The position numbers and the translations under genes are program-made. A stretch of 15,449 nt of DNA from DASSNR01 sp036278935 (GTDB lineage Bacteria; Gemmatimonadota; Gemmatimonadetes; Gemmatimonadales; Gemmatimonadaceae): the NCBI GenBank assembly GCA_036278935.1, contig DASUKA010000121.1, forward strand, positions 1 to 15,449, read 5' to 3'. A model generated the notes under the pieces. It was not told the DNA's origin, did no database searches, and worked only from the letters and a program-made list of their open reading frames with translations. Shown here piece by piece: positions 6,601 through 13,651 of the stretch. Position 1 is the stretch's first letter; each line of letters opens with the position of its first letter.

Positions 6601-6715
6601 CATCCGCGCCAAGTGGGGCAAGGGGCAGTTCGTTCGTAGTGAAACCGAAGCTATGCTCGGCCCCGCGCGCCGGGCGCTCCACGGCGAGCCCATCGAAGCG
6701 CTCAAGACGGAGTAG
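6581..6715 (+). CDS. Possible 44-residue ORF or gene relic overlapping the ankyrin gene end
   Basis: An ATG at 6581, out of frame within the last 20 bases of the ankyrin gene, opens a 44-residue frame ending at TAG 6713-6715 (MWQEANDIRAKWGKGQF..., ending ALHGEPIEALKTE). After 6600, where nothing else is coded, most codons end in G or C and the amino-acid mix is protein-like, so this may be the tail of a lost gene rather than noise. I do not recognise the sequence and see no ribosome-binding site. Confidence 0.25.
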   Translation: MWQEANDIRAKWGKGQFVRSETEAMLGPARRALHGEPIEALKTE

Positions 6716-6737
6716 GGGGAGGTACGATCCGATGCAC

Positions 6738-7052
6738 CTACTTCTTTGATCGCTTGCCTCGCCGTGCTTTCTGTCGCGCATTCGCCGGCCGCACGCGCTT
6801 CTGTGGCGCTATGCTGACTGGGAGCCGGTCCCACGGCTCTGGTTCGGCGTTGGGTACTTTCGCCATGGCGGCAAGGAACCGGCCTCTGTTCCCGCGTCCG
6901 GCACGCTCGATGTATTCGACCGTCATCAGGGCCGCCAGCTTTTCCGCGAGGGCGGTCGCGACCAACTGGTTCACGGAAATCCCTTCGCGCTCCGCCAGCG
7001 CCCTGGCGGCCTGGTGAAGTGACTCCGACAGACGAAGACTCATGGCACTCAT
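6738..7052 (-). CDS. RHH antitoxin of a PIN-type toxin-antitoxin pair (HicB/Arc-like)
   Basis: This 104-residue protein starts with an Arc-like ribbon-helix-helix fold: strand MSAMSLRLSESLHQAARALA, then REGISVNQLVATALAEKLAALM (residues 22-43). A YIERAGRGNRGRF segment follows, then PEPWDRLP, and a very basic tail (RQKARRGKRSKK). This matches antitoxins encoded beside COG1569 PIN toxins, often labelled 'HicB family'. The start ATG overlaps the toxin stop (ATGA), so the order is toxin then antitoxin and translation is coupled. It should bind the toxin and, through the RHH strand, the palindrome at the toxin's promoter. Confidence 0.83.
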   Translation of the reverse strand: MSAMSLRLSESLHQAARALAEREGISVNQLVATALAEKLAALMTVEYIERAGRGNRGRFLAAMAKVPNAEPEPWDRLPVSIAPQKRVRPANARQKARRGKRSKK

Positions 7053-7477
7053 TCGACAACCCCTTCCAGTTCCAGAAGAAACTCGGCGGCCGTAATGATC
7101 CTCATCCCAAACCGCTCCGCGCCGCGGAAGTCGCGCCGGTTGTACGTCACAATGGCATCGCACCCGCCAGCAACGGCGACCTCCAGAACATGATCATCAC
7201 GTGGATCTGGCAGAACGGGCCGCCAGAGGAAATAGATGTCCTGAAGCTCGGCCGTCGCCGCAAGATAGTCCAGCACATCGTCGATGGCCTCAACCGGTAG
7301 CGCGATGCCTGATGCCTCCCGTTTCAGCGCGCCCTCGTACTCGAAGAGCAACGGGACGGAGAGGCAGTGTTGGAAGCGTCCGGTGCCGACCCGCAACAGC
7401 ACGGCCGCGGACGACCCGCCGCGAGACCGGAGTCCCGCGACGACGACGTTGGTATCGAGCACGACCCGCCGTCCCAT
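7049..7477 (-). CDS. PIN-domain toxin (COG1569, putative ribonuclease)
   Basis: This 142-residue protein is a PIN-domain nuclease. The acidic metal-binding residues are in place: Asp8 in VVLDTNVVVAGL, Glu46/Glu48 in PLLFEYEGAL, Asp94/Asp95 in DPRDDHVLEVAV, and Asp116 in IVTYNRRDF. PIN toxins of this family are Mg2+-dependent RNases that cut specific RNAs and are held in check by the cognate antitoxin, here the next gene. All motifs are present, so unlike BrnT this toxin looks functional. The start ATG has no Shine-Dalgarno and lies 5 nt after a strong -10 element, suggesting a leaderless transcript. Confidence 0.88.
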   Translation of the reverse strand: MGRRVVLDTNVVVAGLRSRGGSSAAVLLRVGTGRFQHCLSVPLLFEYEGALKREASGIALPVEAIDDVLDYLAATAELQDIYFLWRPVLPDPRDDHVLEVAVAGGCDAIVTYNRRDFRGAERFGMRIITAAEFLLELEGVVE

Positions 7478-7511
7478 ATGATATCATAGGTGATACCACG
7501 CAGACATGCAA
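7477..7511 (-). promoter_or_regulatory. Promoter and palindromic operator of the PIN/RHH operon
   Basis: On the minus strand TTGCAT (7511-7506) is followed after 17 bp by TATGAT (7488-7483), a five-of-six match to the -10 consensus. The perfect 12-bp palindrome TATGATATCATA (7477-7488) covers the -10 and the first base of the start codon. A second symmetry, TATCA (7482-7486) and TGATA (7491-7495), overlaps it. Autorepression by the RHH antitoxin is the likely use. Transcription would start at or next to the ATG. Confidence 0.55.
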
Positions 7512-7651
7512 GCGGTGCGCCTCGTTTCCAGGGCATCGACGGACCTCGCTGAGTCGAGTTTCGTCGTGCAGGTTCGTCGAGTGCTACCTATGTCCCCGAG
7601 CTTCGCTGTTACCGGTGTACCTGAGCCGTACCGTCGCGCGCCTAATGTTGA

Positions 7652-8302
7652 CTAGGGTGCACGGCATCCCGATGGAAGGAAGAAGATGCGCAGAAAGTCG
7701 ACGCGGGGGTTGGTCAGTTGCAGCGCTGGCATGCTTGAGGTGTCCTCGCGCGCTTCGTCCAGTTCCGCCTGCTCGTGGTGATTCAACAGATCCCATCTCG
7801 GTTCGGCGAGATACAGGCGCACTGCATCAAGGGGCAGTTGGGACTTGAGCACTCCGCCGTCCCACCCCCAGATGATGCCCCCGGCATCAGACCCCCACCC
7901 GTTGAAGCGGAATGCCTTACCGTTGACCCGTTCCAGGTCGCGCAGGCTGGAACCAAGTGTCAATCCGTCTTTGAATCGCCAATGACTCCGCAAACCAGAA
8001 AGGCGCACCTCTGCCGGATCCTTTCGAGCCAGCGTGTCGCGCCACAGGATCTCGAGGCGATTCGCGGAGTCCCCCGGAAACACCACTGTCCCTGGGCGTT
8101 GCTCTCCCTCGTCAAGGTAGATGGTCGTCGGCTGGACGTTCGCGGGTCCGAACCGTGTTCGGAGCTCTGCTTCTGATGAGTTGGTAGTAATCGGGCCAAC
8201 TCGGCATCCTGGAACCAGCAGCCAGTCGTGGCTGCTGTCCTGAGCTGCCGCGGTGCCGGCGAGCCCAAGAAGGACGAGGAGGAGGGTCAGTTTGCCGGTC
8301 AT
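7652..8302 (-). CDS. Secreted protein of unknown function
   Basis: This 216-residue protein starts with a clear Sec signal peptide: MTGK, a hydrophobic core LTLLLVLLGLAG, and a probable cleavage after TAAA (about residue 20). There is no lipobox. The mature part opens with LLVPGCRVGPITTNSSEAELRTRFG (residues 28-52), a 'GxIT...SEAELRxRFG' pattern I associate with secreted proteins of unknown function in soil bacteria. Later blocks include RLEILWRDTLARKDP and NGWGSDAGGIIWGWDGG, rich in Trp and Gly and probably beta-stranded. I chose ATG 8302 for the signal peptide; the frame is open further upstream. It stands alone and reads away from the transposase stub. I do not recognise a function. Confidence 0.75.
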   Translation of the reverse strand: MTGKLTLLLVLLGLAGTAAAQDSSHDWLLVPGCRVGPITTNSSEAELRTRFGPANVQPTTIYLDEGEQRPGTVVFPGDSANRLEILWRDTLARKDPAEVRLSGLRSHWRFKDGLTLGSSLRDLERVNGKAFRFNGWGSDAGGIIWGWDGGVLKSQLPLDAVRLYLAEPRWDLLNHHEQAELDEAREDTSSMPALQLTNPRVDFLRIFFLPSGCRAP

Positions 8303-8431
8303 GGTCGTCCGCCTGGAAGTTACGATTGGACTGGCTCCCGACCGTCGCGTGGGTGAGCTCCTCGCGCGCGGCGGAGCCACCAGAGTCATCTGCGACGATC
8401 GATCCGTCGCCCATGACACGGAGATCAGCCC

Positions 8432-8647
8432 ATGGCATCGTCTGCTGCCGCTACGGTTGCTGCTGCTCGCCGTATCATCTATCTCGGGATGGATGTACAC
8501 AAGGAGTCGATCACCATCGCGGTCCTCTCAGGAGACGCGACTCGAGGTGCGGTAGTGGACCTCGCGCTTGACCGGCGCGCGTGCGAGGCGGAGCGCCCGC
8601 GACGCCACGCACCAAAGCATGGTGGTGTCCCCAAGACGGGGTCGTAG
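8432..8647 (+). pseudogene. IS110-family transposase N-terminal stub
   Basis: The first 45 codons or so read as the N-terminus of an IS110/IS1111-type DEDD transposase: RRIIYLGMDVHKESITIAVL, with the first catalytic Asp at residue 21. After about GDATRGAVVDL (near 8563) the similarity ends, and the frame runs through unrelated Arg-rich sequence to a stop at 8647. Normal proteins of this family are about 300-450 residues, so the other catalytic acidic residues and the Ser domain are missing. The rest was probably lost by deletion. In IS110-group elements the guide (bridge) RNA lies upstream of the transposase; the 129 bp upstream here is too short for a full left end. I see no second fragment in the window. 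Confidence 0.75.
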
Positions 8648-8664
8648 AGGAGCCATTGCGCCTC

Positions 8665-9168
8665 TCACGCCGTTCCCGCGTACGCCCGTCTCAGCTCGGC
8701 GATGTCGAACTTCTTCATGCGCAGCATCGCCTCCATGGCCCGCTGCGCTTCGGCCGAATTCTCGTCCCTGAACAGCTCGTCCAGAAAGTTGGGGACGATC
8801 TGCCATGCGAGGCCGTAGCGGTCCTTCAACCAACCGCACTGCTGCGCCTTGGGATCTCCACCGGCGGACAGCATCTCCCAGTAGTAGTCGATCTCCTCCT
8901 GCGTCGCGCAGTTCACCTGCAGGGAGATCGCTTCATTGAACGTGAACACGGGCCCGCCATTGAGCGCGGTGAACGACTGGCCGTCGAGCTCGAAGGCCAC
9001 GACCATCACCGAGCCAGCGGGCCGATGATGGGCCTCGAACCCGGCCTCGCTGTACCGCGTGACCGCGGTGATCCGCGAGTTCTTGAAGATGCCGGTGTAG
9101 AATCGGGCGGCCTCCTCGGCTTCGCTGTCGAACCAGAGGAACGGGGTGATTCTCTGAGTGGTGACCAT
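8665..9168 (-). CDS. VOC family protein, PhnB / '3-demethylubiquinone-9 3-methyltransferase' type
   Basis: This 167-residue protein matches the PhnB-like branch of the vicinal-oxygen-chelate fold. It has ITPFLWFDSEAEEAARFYTG (residues 7-26), the family block GQSFTALNGGPVFTFNEAISL (63-83), then EEIDYYWEMLSAGG, QCGWLKDRYGLAWQIVP (109-125) and a C-terminal helix pair. Length and order are complete. The usual methyltransferase label is historical; members are metal-binding or small-molecule-binding proteins of mostly unknown role. The start is supported by GAGGAG five bases upstream. It is the last gene of a three-gene minus-strand cluster, 35 bp after the DoxX-like gene. Confidence 0.88.
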   Translation of the reverse strand: MVTTQRITPFLWFDSEAEEAARFYTGIFKNSRITAVTRYSEAGFEAHHRPAGSVMVVAFELDGQSFTALNGGPVFTFNEAISLQVNCATQEEIDYYWEMLSAGGDPKAQQCGWLKDRYGLAWQIVPNFLDELFRDENSAEAQRAMEAMLRMKKFDIAELRRAYAGTA

Positions 9169-9203
9169 GATGCTCCTCGAGGTGATGAGATGGACGCGCG
9201 CCC

Positions 9204-9614
9204 TTATCGCTCGGGGCGCCGGAGGATGAGTATCCCCACTCGCGCGTCGCGCAGCATGAGCCCCGCCCACACGAGCGCGCCCACGATGACGGGGAAGAGC
9301 ACCGGGAAGAGCGCCGCCTCGGCCCTCAGCTGGAGGGCGGTCGCGCCACCCAGGTACGCCGTCAGCAAGAGGGCGCCGATGGTCGCCGTGCGCGGAATCG
9401 CGTAGAGCGCGGTGTACGCGAGCTCCAGGAGGGCGATGCCGATCGACAGGTGCAGGGGAACGCCGAGTTGCGCGAACGCCTGCACCACGGGCGGCGGGAC
9501 GAGCAGATGGAGCACACCATCGAACATCATGAACAGGACGACGAGTACCGTCACGATGCGCCCGGCCCACATTCGCGAGCGCGGGACCGGGCGCGCCAGA
9601 GTGGCTGATGGCAT
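9204..9614 (-). CDS. DoxX-like membrane protein
   Basis: This 136-residue integral membrane protein has four predicted helices, at about residues 17-40, 53-73, 76-95 and 102-122. The pattern FDGVLHLLVPPPVVQAFAQLG after helix 1, and LSIGIALLELAYTALYAIPRTATIGALLLTAYLGGA covering helices 2 and 3, are typical of the DoxX_2-like family. The family sits in the cytoplasmic membrane; functions are mostly unknown. ATG 9614 has GGAGA five bases upstream; a GTG immediately before it is also in frame. It lies 18 bp after the DoxX gene and 35 bp before the VOC gene, so the three are probably one operon. Confidence 0.82.
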   Translation of the reverse strand: MPSATLARPVPRSRMWAGRIVTVLVVLFMMFDGVLHLLVPPPVVQAFAQLGVPLHLSIGIALLELAYTALYAIPRTATIGALLLTAYLGGATALQLRAEAALFPVLFPVIVGALVWAGLMLRDARVGILILRRPER

Positions 9615-9632
9615 CACTCTCTCCAGTTGGGG

Positions 9633-10082
9633 TTATGCGGCGTGCTGAATCGACTCGTCGGTGCGCGGTGCAGCAGCATGCCGCGCGGAGCGACGTGCGG
9701 TCCAGGTCGACGCCTGCAGCCAGCCGCGTCGCCCATAGACCACGAACACCGCGAGCAGCCCCGCCACGAACGGCACGAGTGCGAAGACGATCATGCCGCT
9801 CTCCGCCGTGATCACCGTTGCGCCCGTCATGATGATCGTCAAGCCCAGCGCGGCCAGCGGGGTGAACTCCCTGCGAATGTGCAGCAGCCCCGGCAGCAGC
9901 AGACCGAGCGCGCCGAGTAATTCCATGACGCCGATGAACCGCAGAAAGAGAGTCGGCAGCGGAATGGGCCCGCGCATCGCCGCGGCCGGGAGGACCAGCT
10001 TCATGCCGCCGGCAAAGAGGAAGAGAGCGGCGAGCAACGCCTGAGCGGTCCAGAGCAGTACGCTGATCTTCTTGCTACGCAT
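9633..10082 (-). CDS. DoxX family membrane protein
   Basis: This 149-residue protein has four hydrophobic helices (about 7-28, 44-66, 74-94 and 98-117). Helix 1 ends in the DoxX signature FLFAGGMKLVLP, and helix 2 is RFIGVMELLGALGLLLPGL, the most conserved part of the family. The last 30 residues are basic and hydrophilic. DoxX proteins are small quinone-pathway or redox-associated membrane proteins in some bacteria; this one has no assigned reaction. ATG 10082 is preceded by AGGAGA at 7 nt. It is the first gene of the minus-strand operon and is divergent from padR, sharing 239 bp of control region. Confidence 0.85.
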   Translation of the reverse strand: MRSKKISVLLWTAQALLAALFLFAGGMKLVLPAAAMRGPIPLPTLFLRFIGVMELLGALGLLLPGLLHIRREFTPLAALGLTIIMTGATVITAESGMIVFALVPFVAGLLAVFVVYGRRGWLQASTWTARRSARHAAAPRTDESIQHAA

Positions 10083-10136
10083 TGTCGTGTCTCCTGCTGA
10101 AGAGGGTGGGAGCCGGGCTGCCGACCGGTTGTTCGG

Positions 10137-10313
10137 CCTGACGTGAGCCGGCTCTACCATCACGTCGAATGGGGAGACGGGATTTCGACATGCACTCCGG
10201 GGCCCTGCCAAGGCGCCGGTGGGCGTGCGTGACGCCGCGCGGGACCTCTCCTCTTGACAGCTAGAGGGCTGCTCCCCAGATTCCTCTCGACAGCTACAGA
10301 ACGTCACGTCAGG
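10137..10313. promoter_or_regulatory. Inverted repeat pair flanking the DoxX-PadR control region
   Basis: CCTGACGTGA (10137-10146) and TCACGTCAGG (10304-10313) are exact reverse complements, one placed near the DoxX operon and one directly before padR, where its AGG belongs to the ribosome-binding site. A third TCACGTC is at 10160-10166. The arrangement suggests one DNA-binding protein, possibly PadR, acting on both divergent units. Confidence 0.4.
10249..10299 (+). promoter_or_regulatory. padR promoter with 18-bp direct repeat
   Basis: TCCTCTTGACAGCTAGAG (10249-10266) recurs as TCCTCTCGACAGCTACAG (10282-10299), with 16 of 18 bases identical and a 33-bp period, about three helical turns. The first copy contains a perfect -35 TTGACA (10254-10259); CAGATT 17 bp downstream is a weak -10. 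In the second copy TTGACA has become TCGACA. This looks like a duplicated operator over the padR promoter. Confidence 0.5.
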
Positions 10314-10321
10314 AAGCGCAC

Positions 10322-10657
10322 ATGGCCCCGCACACGCAGACGGATGCCCTTCGCGGCTCGCTCGACCTGTTGGTCCTCAAGACGCTTTCCCTGGAACCCA
10401 TGCACGGCTGGGGGATCAGCCGGCGCATTCAACAGATCTCGGACGGCGTGCTGACGGTGAACCAGGGGTCGCTCTACCCGGCGCTTCAGCGGCTGGAGAA
10501 AGACGGGCTGATCACGAGCGCGTGGGGGACGACGGACAACAACCGGCGGGCACGCTACTACCGGCTCACGGCGCGGGGGCAGCGCATGTTGGGCGACGAG
10601 TTGGAAAGCTGGCGGCGGTTCGCTGCGGGGCTCGAGGCGGTGCTGCGGACGACGTGA
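10322..10657 (+). CDS. PadR family transcriptional regulator (ADOP-associated type)
   Basis: This 111-residue protein is a PadR winged-helix regulator. It shows LRGSLDLLVLKTLSLEPMHGWGI (residues 10-32), the recognition helix and turn VNQGSLYPALQRLEKDGLI (46-64), and the wing NNRRARYYRLTARGQRML (73-90). It has a short C-terminal helix, as in the small PadR subfamily found next to acidobacterial duplicated orphan permeases. AGGAA precedes ATG 10322 at about 6 nt. It is a cytoplasmic repressor, and it probably controls the permease genes that follow and its own promoter; its inducer is unknown. Confidence 0.92.
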   Translation: MAPHTQTDALRGSLDLLVLKTLSLEPMHGWGISRRIQQISDGVLTVNQGSLYPALQRLEKDGLITSAWGTTDNNRRARYYRLTARGQRMLGDELESWRRFAAGLEAVLRTT

Positions 10658-10770
10658 TGCATCGCGCCGCACGAGTCGTGTGTCGGCTGGTCGTGTCTCG
10701 TGTCAATGGTCGAGGACGCAAGACATCGTCGCGCCGTGTTGCTCGTGTCGACCAATAGCTGGAGCTTGCC

Positions 10771-13566
10771 ATGAGCTGGCTGTACGCACTTCGCGCTCGT
10801 TTGCGTCTCCTCTTCGGGCGCCATGCCGCCGAGCGGCGGATGGAAGAGGAGTTCGGCCTCCACATCGAGCTGGAGACGGAGCGGCTGGTACGCGAGGCGG
10901 GACTCGAGCCCGAGGAGGCCAGGCGCCAGGCGCTGGTCTCCTTTGGCGGCGTGGAGCGGCACAAGGAGGAACTGCGCGAAGGCCGAGGACTGGCGTGGCT
11001 CGGCGGGCTCTCGTTGGACCTGAAGCTCGGCCTGCGGATGATGGCCAAGTATCCTGCCCTGTCGCTCGTGTCGGTGCTCGGGATGGCGCTCGCCATTGCG
11101 ACCAGTGCAGTCGTGTTCGGCTGGATCGCGGCCGCGCTCGATACAACATTGCCGCTCGAGGGCGGAGACCGGATCGTCGCCGTACAGACGAACCGCGCCG
11201 ATGTGGCCGGCAACGTCGACCGGCAGGTGCTGCACGACTTCGTCGCGTGGCGCACCGAACTGACGACGGTTCGTGATCTCGGGGCGTTCCAGCTTGGCGA
11301 CCGCAACCTGATCGTCGATGACCACGTGGTGGGCGTCGTCGAGGTTGCCGAAATGTCCGCATCGGGGTTCCGCGTGGGAGGCGTGCCGCCGGTGCTGGGG
11401 CGAGCGCTCCTGGACGACGACGAGCGCGCGGGCGGTGTGCCCGTCCTGGTGATCGGATACCGCGAGTGGCAGCGCTACTTCGATGGCGAACCGGACATCA
11501 TTGGTCACCCGGTGCGACTGGGCACCACGGTGTATACCGTGGTTGGTGTGATGCCGGAAGACTTCCGCTTCCCGCGAAACGAAGGCTTCTGGGTTCCGCT
11601 TCGACTGGACGCGTCGATGTACGCAATGGGTGCCGGGCCGCCGATCCAGGTCTTTGGCCGGCTCGCGGACGGGGTCACGCTGGAACAGGCGCGCGCCCAG
11701 GTCGCGGTGATCGGCCGCCGCTTGGCGGCCATGTACCCGGATACCCACCAGTACCGGCGGCCAACGATCGTTCCGTTCGCGCGCACGGCGGGGCCCACGG
11801 CGGACGCGTGGGAGATGATGTGGCGCCTGCATCTGATCCAACTCGGCGCCATTCTTCTCCTGGCCGTGGTCGCCGCGAATGTCGCGGCCCTGGTGTATGC
11901 CCGGACGGCGACGCGGACGGCCGAGATCGCGGTGCGCATGGCGCTCGGGGCAAGTCGTACACGCGTGATCACGCAGCTCTTCGTCGAGGCCCTCATCCTC
12001 TCCGGGGCCGCGGCGGCGGTTGGTCTGTCGCTCGCGGGTCTTGCGCTCGCGGGGGTGGAGCAACTGCTCACGCAGCATTCTTCTCAGGACCTGCCGTTCT
12101 GGTTCCACCTCGGGCTGTCGCCCGGGTTGATCGCGTATGTCGGCGGCCTGGCTCTCCTCGGCGGGACGGTCGTCGGCGTCGTGCCTGCGCTCAAGGCAAC
12201 GGGACGGCGAGCGTATGCGGGTCTCCAGCAATTCGGGGCGCGCGCGTCGAGCATGAAGCTCGGCCCGACGTGGACCGCCCTGATCATCGCGCAGGTGGCG
12301 GTCACCGTCGCCATCCTACCCGCCTCGATCCACCACGCGAGCGTGTTCCTGCACATCGGCATGCGCGATCTTGGGTCTTCGACCGAGACCCTCCTACGCG
12401 CTCGTGTGTCCCTTCCTCGGGAATCGGCGCCGTCCACCACGGCAGACACCGCCTCCCAGCGTCGCTTCAACGCGCGCTTTGCGCGCCGTGCCGGTGCCCT
12501 GCTGCGGCGCCTTGGCGCCGAGCCCGGCGTCGGTGCGGCCTTCGTCAGCGCATTTCCGGGAGGAGAGCCGTATCGGCGGTTCGAGATCGAAGGCGATCGG
12601 ACCAGCAGCGCAGGAGCGGCTGACTCCGTGGCGCGCCGGCCCACGGTCCTCACCACTATCACGTCGGCGACCGTCGGCCTGTTCGATCTGCTCGACGCTC
12701 CCATCGTGGCCGGCCGCGGATTCGTCGATGCCGATACGGTCGAGGGATCGACGGCCGTCATCGTGGATACGGCCTTCGTCGCGCGCATTGGAGGTGGCAA
12801 CGTCGTCGGCCGGCGCATACGCCGTGTCGCGGCGCGCCGTCCCATTGCAGGCGACGGCAACGCTGAGCGCGCGCCGTGGCTCGAGATCGTCGGGGTCGTC
12901 GCCGACCCTCCACGGGAGAGTACGGACCCGGACGACATTGCGCTCCCGAGCGTGTACCGCGCCGCGGCGCCCAGCGCGTTGCGTATGGATGACCGTGAGG
13001 CGACATCGATCCGGCTTTGGATGCATGTCAGGAGCGGCATCACGCCCGCCTTCACGCGTGGGCTGCGCACCGCGACGGCCGCGGTCGACCCGGGCTTCCA
13101 GTTGGTCGATGTGCGCACCGATGCGGAGGTCCTCGACAGGCAGGAGCAAGCATACCGAACCTTCGCCCTCACCGTAGCCGTCACCACGCTGAGCGTGCTG
13201 CTGCTGGCCGCCGCCGGCATTTACGCGATGCTGTCGTTCACCGTCGCGCAACGGCGGCGCGAGATCGGCATCCGCGTCGCGCTCGGCGCCGACCGCCGCC
13301 GCATCATGAGCAGCGTCTTCGCGCGGGCGAGCGCGCAGCTCGGGGCAGGCGTCGCGGTTGGGTCGATCCTGGCGCTCGCGCTCGACAGGGCGACGGACGG
13401 CATGGTCATGGGCGGATCGTCCGCGGTCGGTGAAGGGCTGCGCGGGGCGGTCGTGCTCATGCCCATCGTGGCGGCGATCGTGATGGTCGTTGGGCTGTTC
13501 GCCGTGCTCGGTCCCGCGCGACGCGGACTTGCGGTGCAGCCGGCCGAAGCGCTGCGGGAGGAGTAG
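10771..13566 (+). CDS. ADOP-type ABC permease (duplicated MacB/FtsX-like), first copy
   Basis: This 931-residue membrane protein matches the acidobacterial duplicated orphan permease family. A soluble N-terminal segment (residues 1-88: AAERRMEEEF, LEPEEARRQALVSFGG, KLGLRMMAKYP) is characteristic. Helix 1 at about 95-120 is followed by a MacB-like periplasmic domain (120-350). FtsX-type helices lie at about 353-378, 406-430 and 446-474, with the TRTAEIAVRMALGASRTRV coupling segment after the first. Helix 500-520 opens the second half, which has a periplasmic domain and helices at about 797-822, 853-873 and 890-914 with REIGIRVALGADRRRI. The second half is thus an internal duplication. GGAG at 6 nt supports ATG 10771. 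No ATPase gene is nearby. Substrate unknown; MacB relatives export peptides, drugs or lipoproteins. Confidence 0.9.
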   Translation: MSWLYALRARLRLLFGRHAAERRMEEEFGLHIELETERLVREAGLEPEEARRQALVSFGGVERHKEELREGRGLAWLGGLSLDLKLGLRMMAKYPALSLVSVLGMALAIATSAVVFGWIAAALDTTLPLEGGDRIVAVQTNRADVAGNVDRQVLHDFVAWRTELTTVRDLGAFQLGDRNLIVDDHVVGVVEVAEMSASGFRVGGVPPVLGRALLDDDERAGGVPVLVIGYREWQRYFDGEPDIIGHPVRLGTTVYTVVGVMPEDFRFPRNEGFWVPLRLDASMYAMGAGPPIQVFGRLADGVTLEQARAQVAVIGRRLAAMYPDTHQYRRPTIVPFARTAGPTADAWEMMWRLHLIQLGAILLLAVVAANVAALVYARTATRTAEIAVRMALGASRTRVITQLFVEALILSGAAAAVGLSLAGLALAGVEQLLTQHSSQDLPFWFHLGLSPGLIAYVGGLALLGGTVVGVVPALKATGRRAYAGLQQFGARASSMKLGPTWTALIIAQVAVTVAILPASIHHASVFLHIGMRDLGSSTETLLRARVSLPRESAPSTTADTASQRRFNARFARRAGALLRRLGAEPGVGAAFVSAFPGGEPYRRFEIEGDRTSSAGAADSVARRPTVLTTITSATVGLFDLLDAPIVAGRGFVDADTVEGSTAVIVDTAFVARIGGGNVVGRRIRRVAARRPIAGDGNAERAPWLEIVGVVADPPRESTDPDDIALPSVYRAAAPSALRMDDREATSIRLWMHVRSGITPAFTRGLRTATAAVDPGFQLVDVRTDAEVLDRQEQAYRTFALTVAVTTLSVLLLAAAGIYAMLSFTVAQRRREIGIRVALGADRRRIMSSVFARASAQLGAGVAVGSILALALDRATDGMVMGGSSAVGEGLRGAVVLMPIVAAIVMVVGLFAVLGPARRGLAVQPAEALREE

Positions 13567-13651
13567 TCGTGGACCATCGCATCATTCGCACATCAGCTGA
13601 CGAGTGGCGCCGGCGGATCCGCCATGGCCACCATGATTGCTGGAACACGCC

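Noticed and set aside
8615..8660. Short hairpins (CACC...GGTG and CCCC...GGGG) after the VOC gene as terminators
   Set aside because: Four-base stems with no following T-run on the minus strand; expected by chance in GC-rich DNA.
10558..12231. 557-codon minus-strand frame opposite the first permease
   Set aside because: His/Arg/Pro-rich composition without a domain, fully opposite a well-supported ADOP permease; long antisense frames are expected at this GC content.
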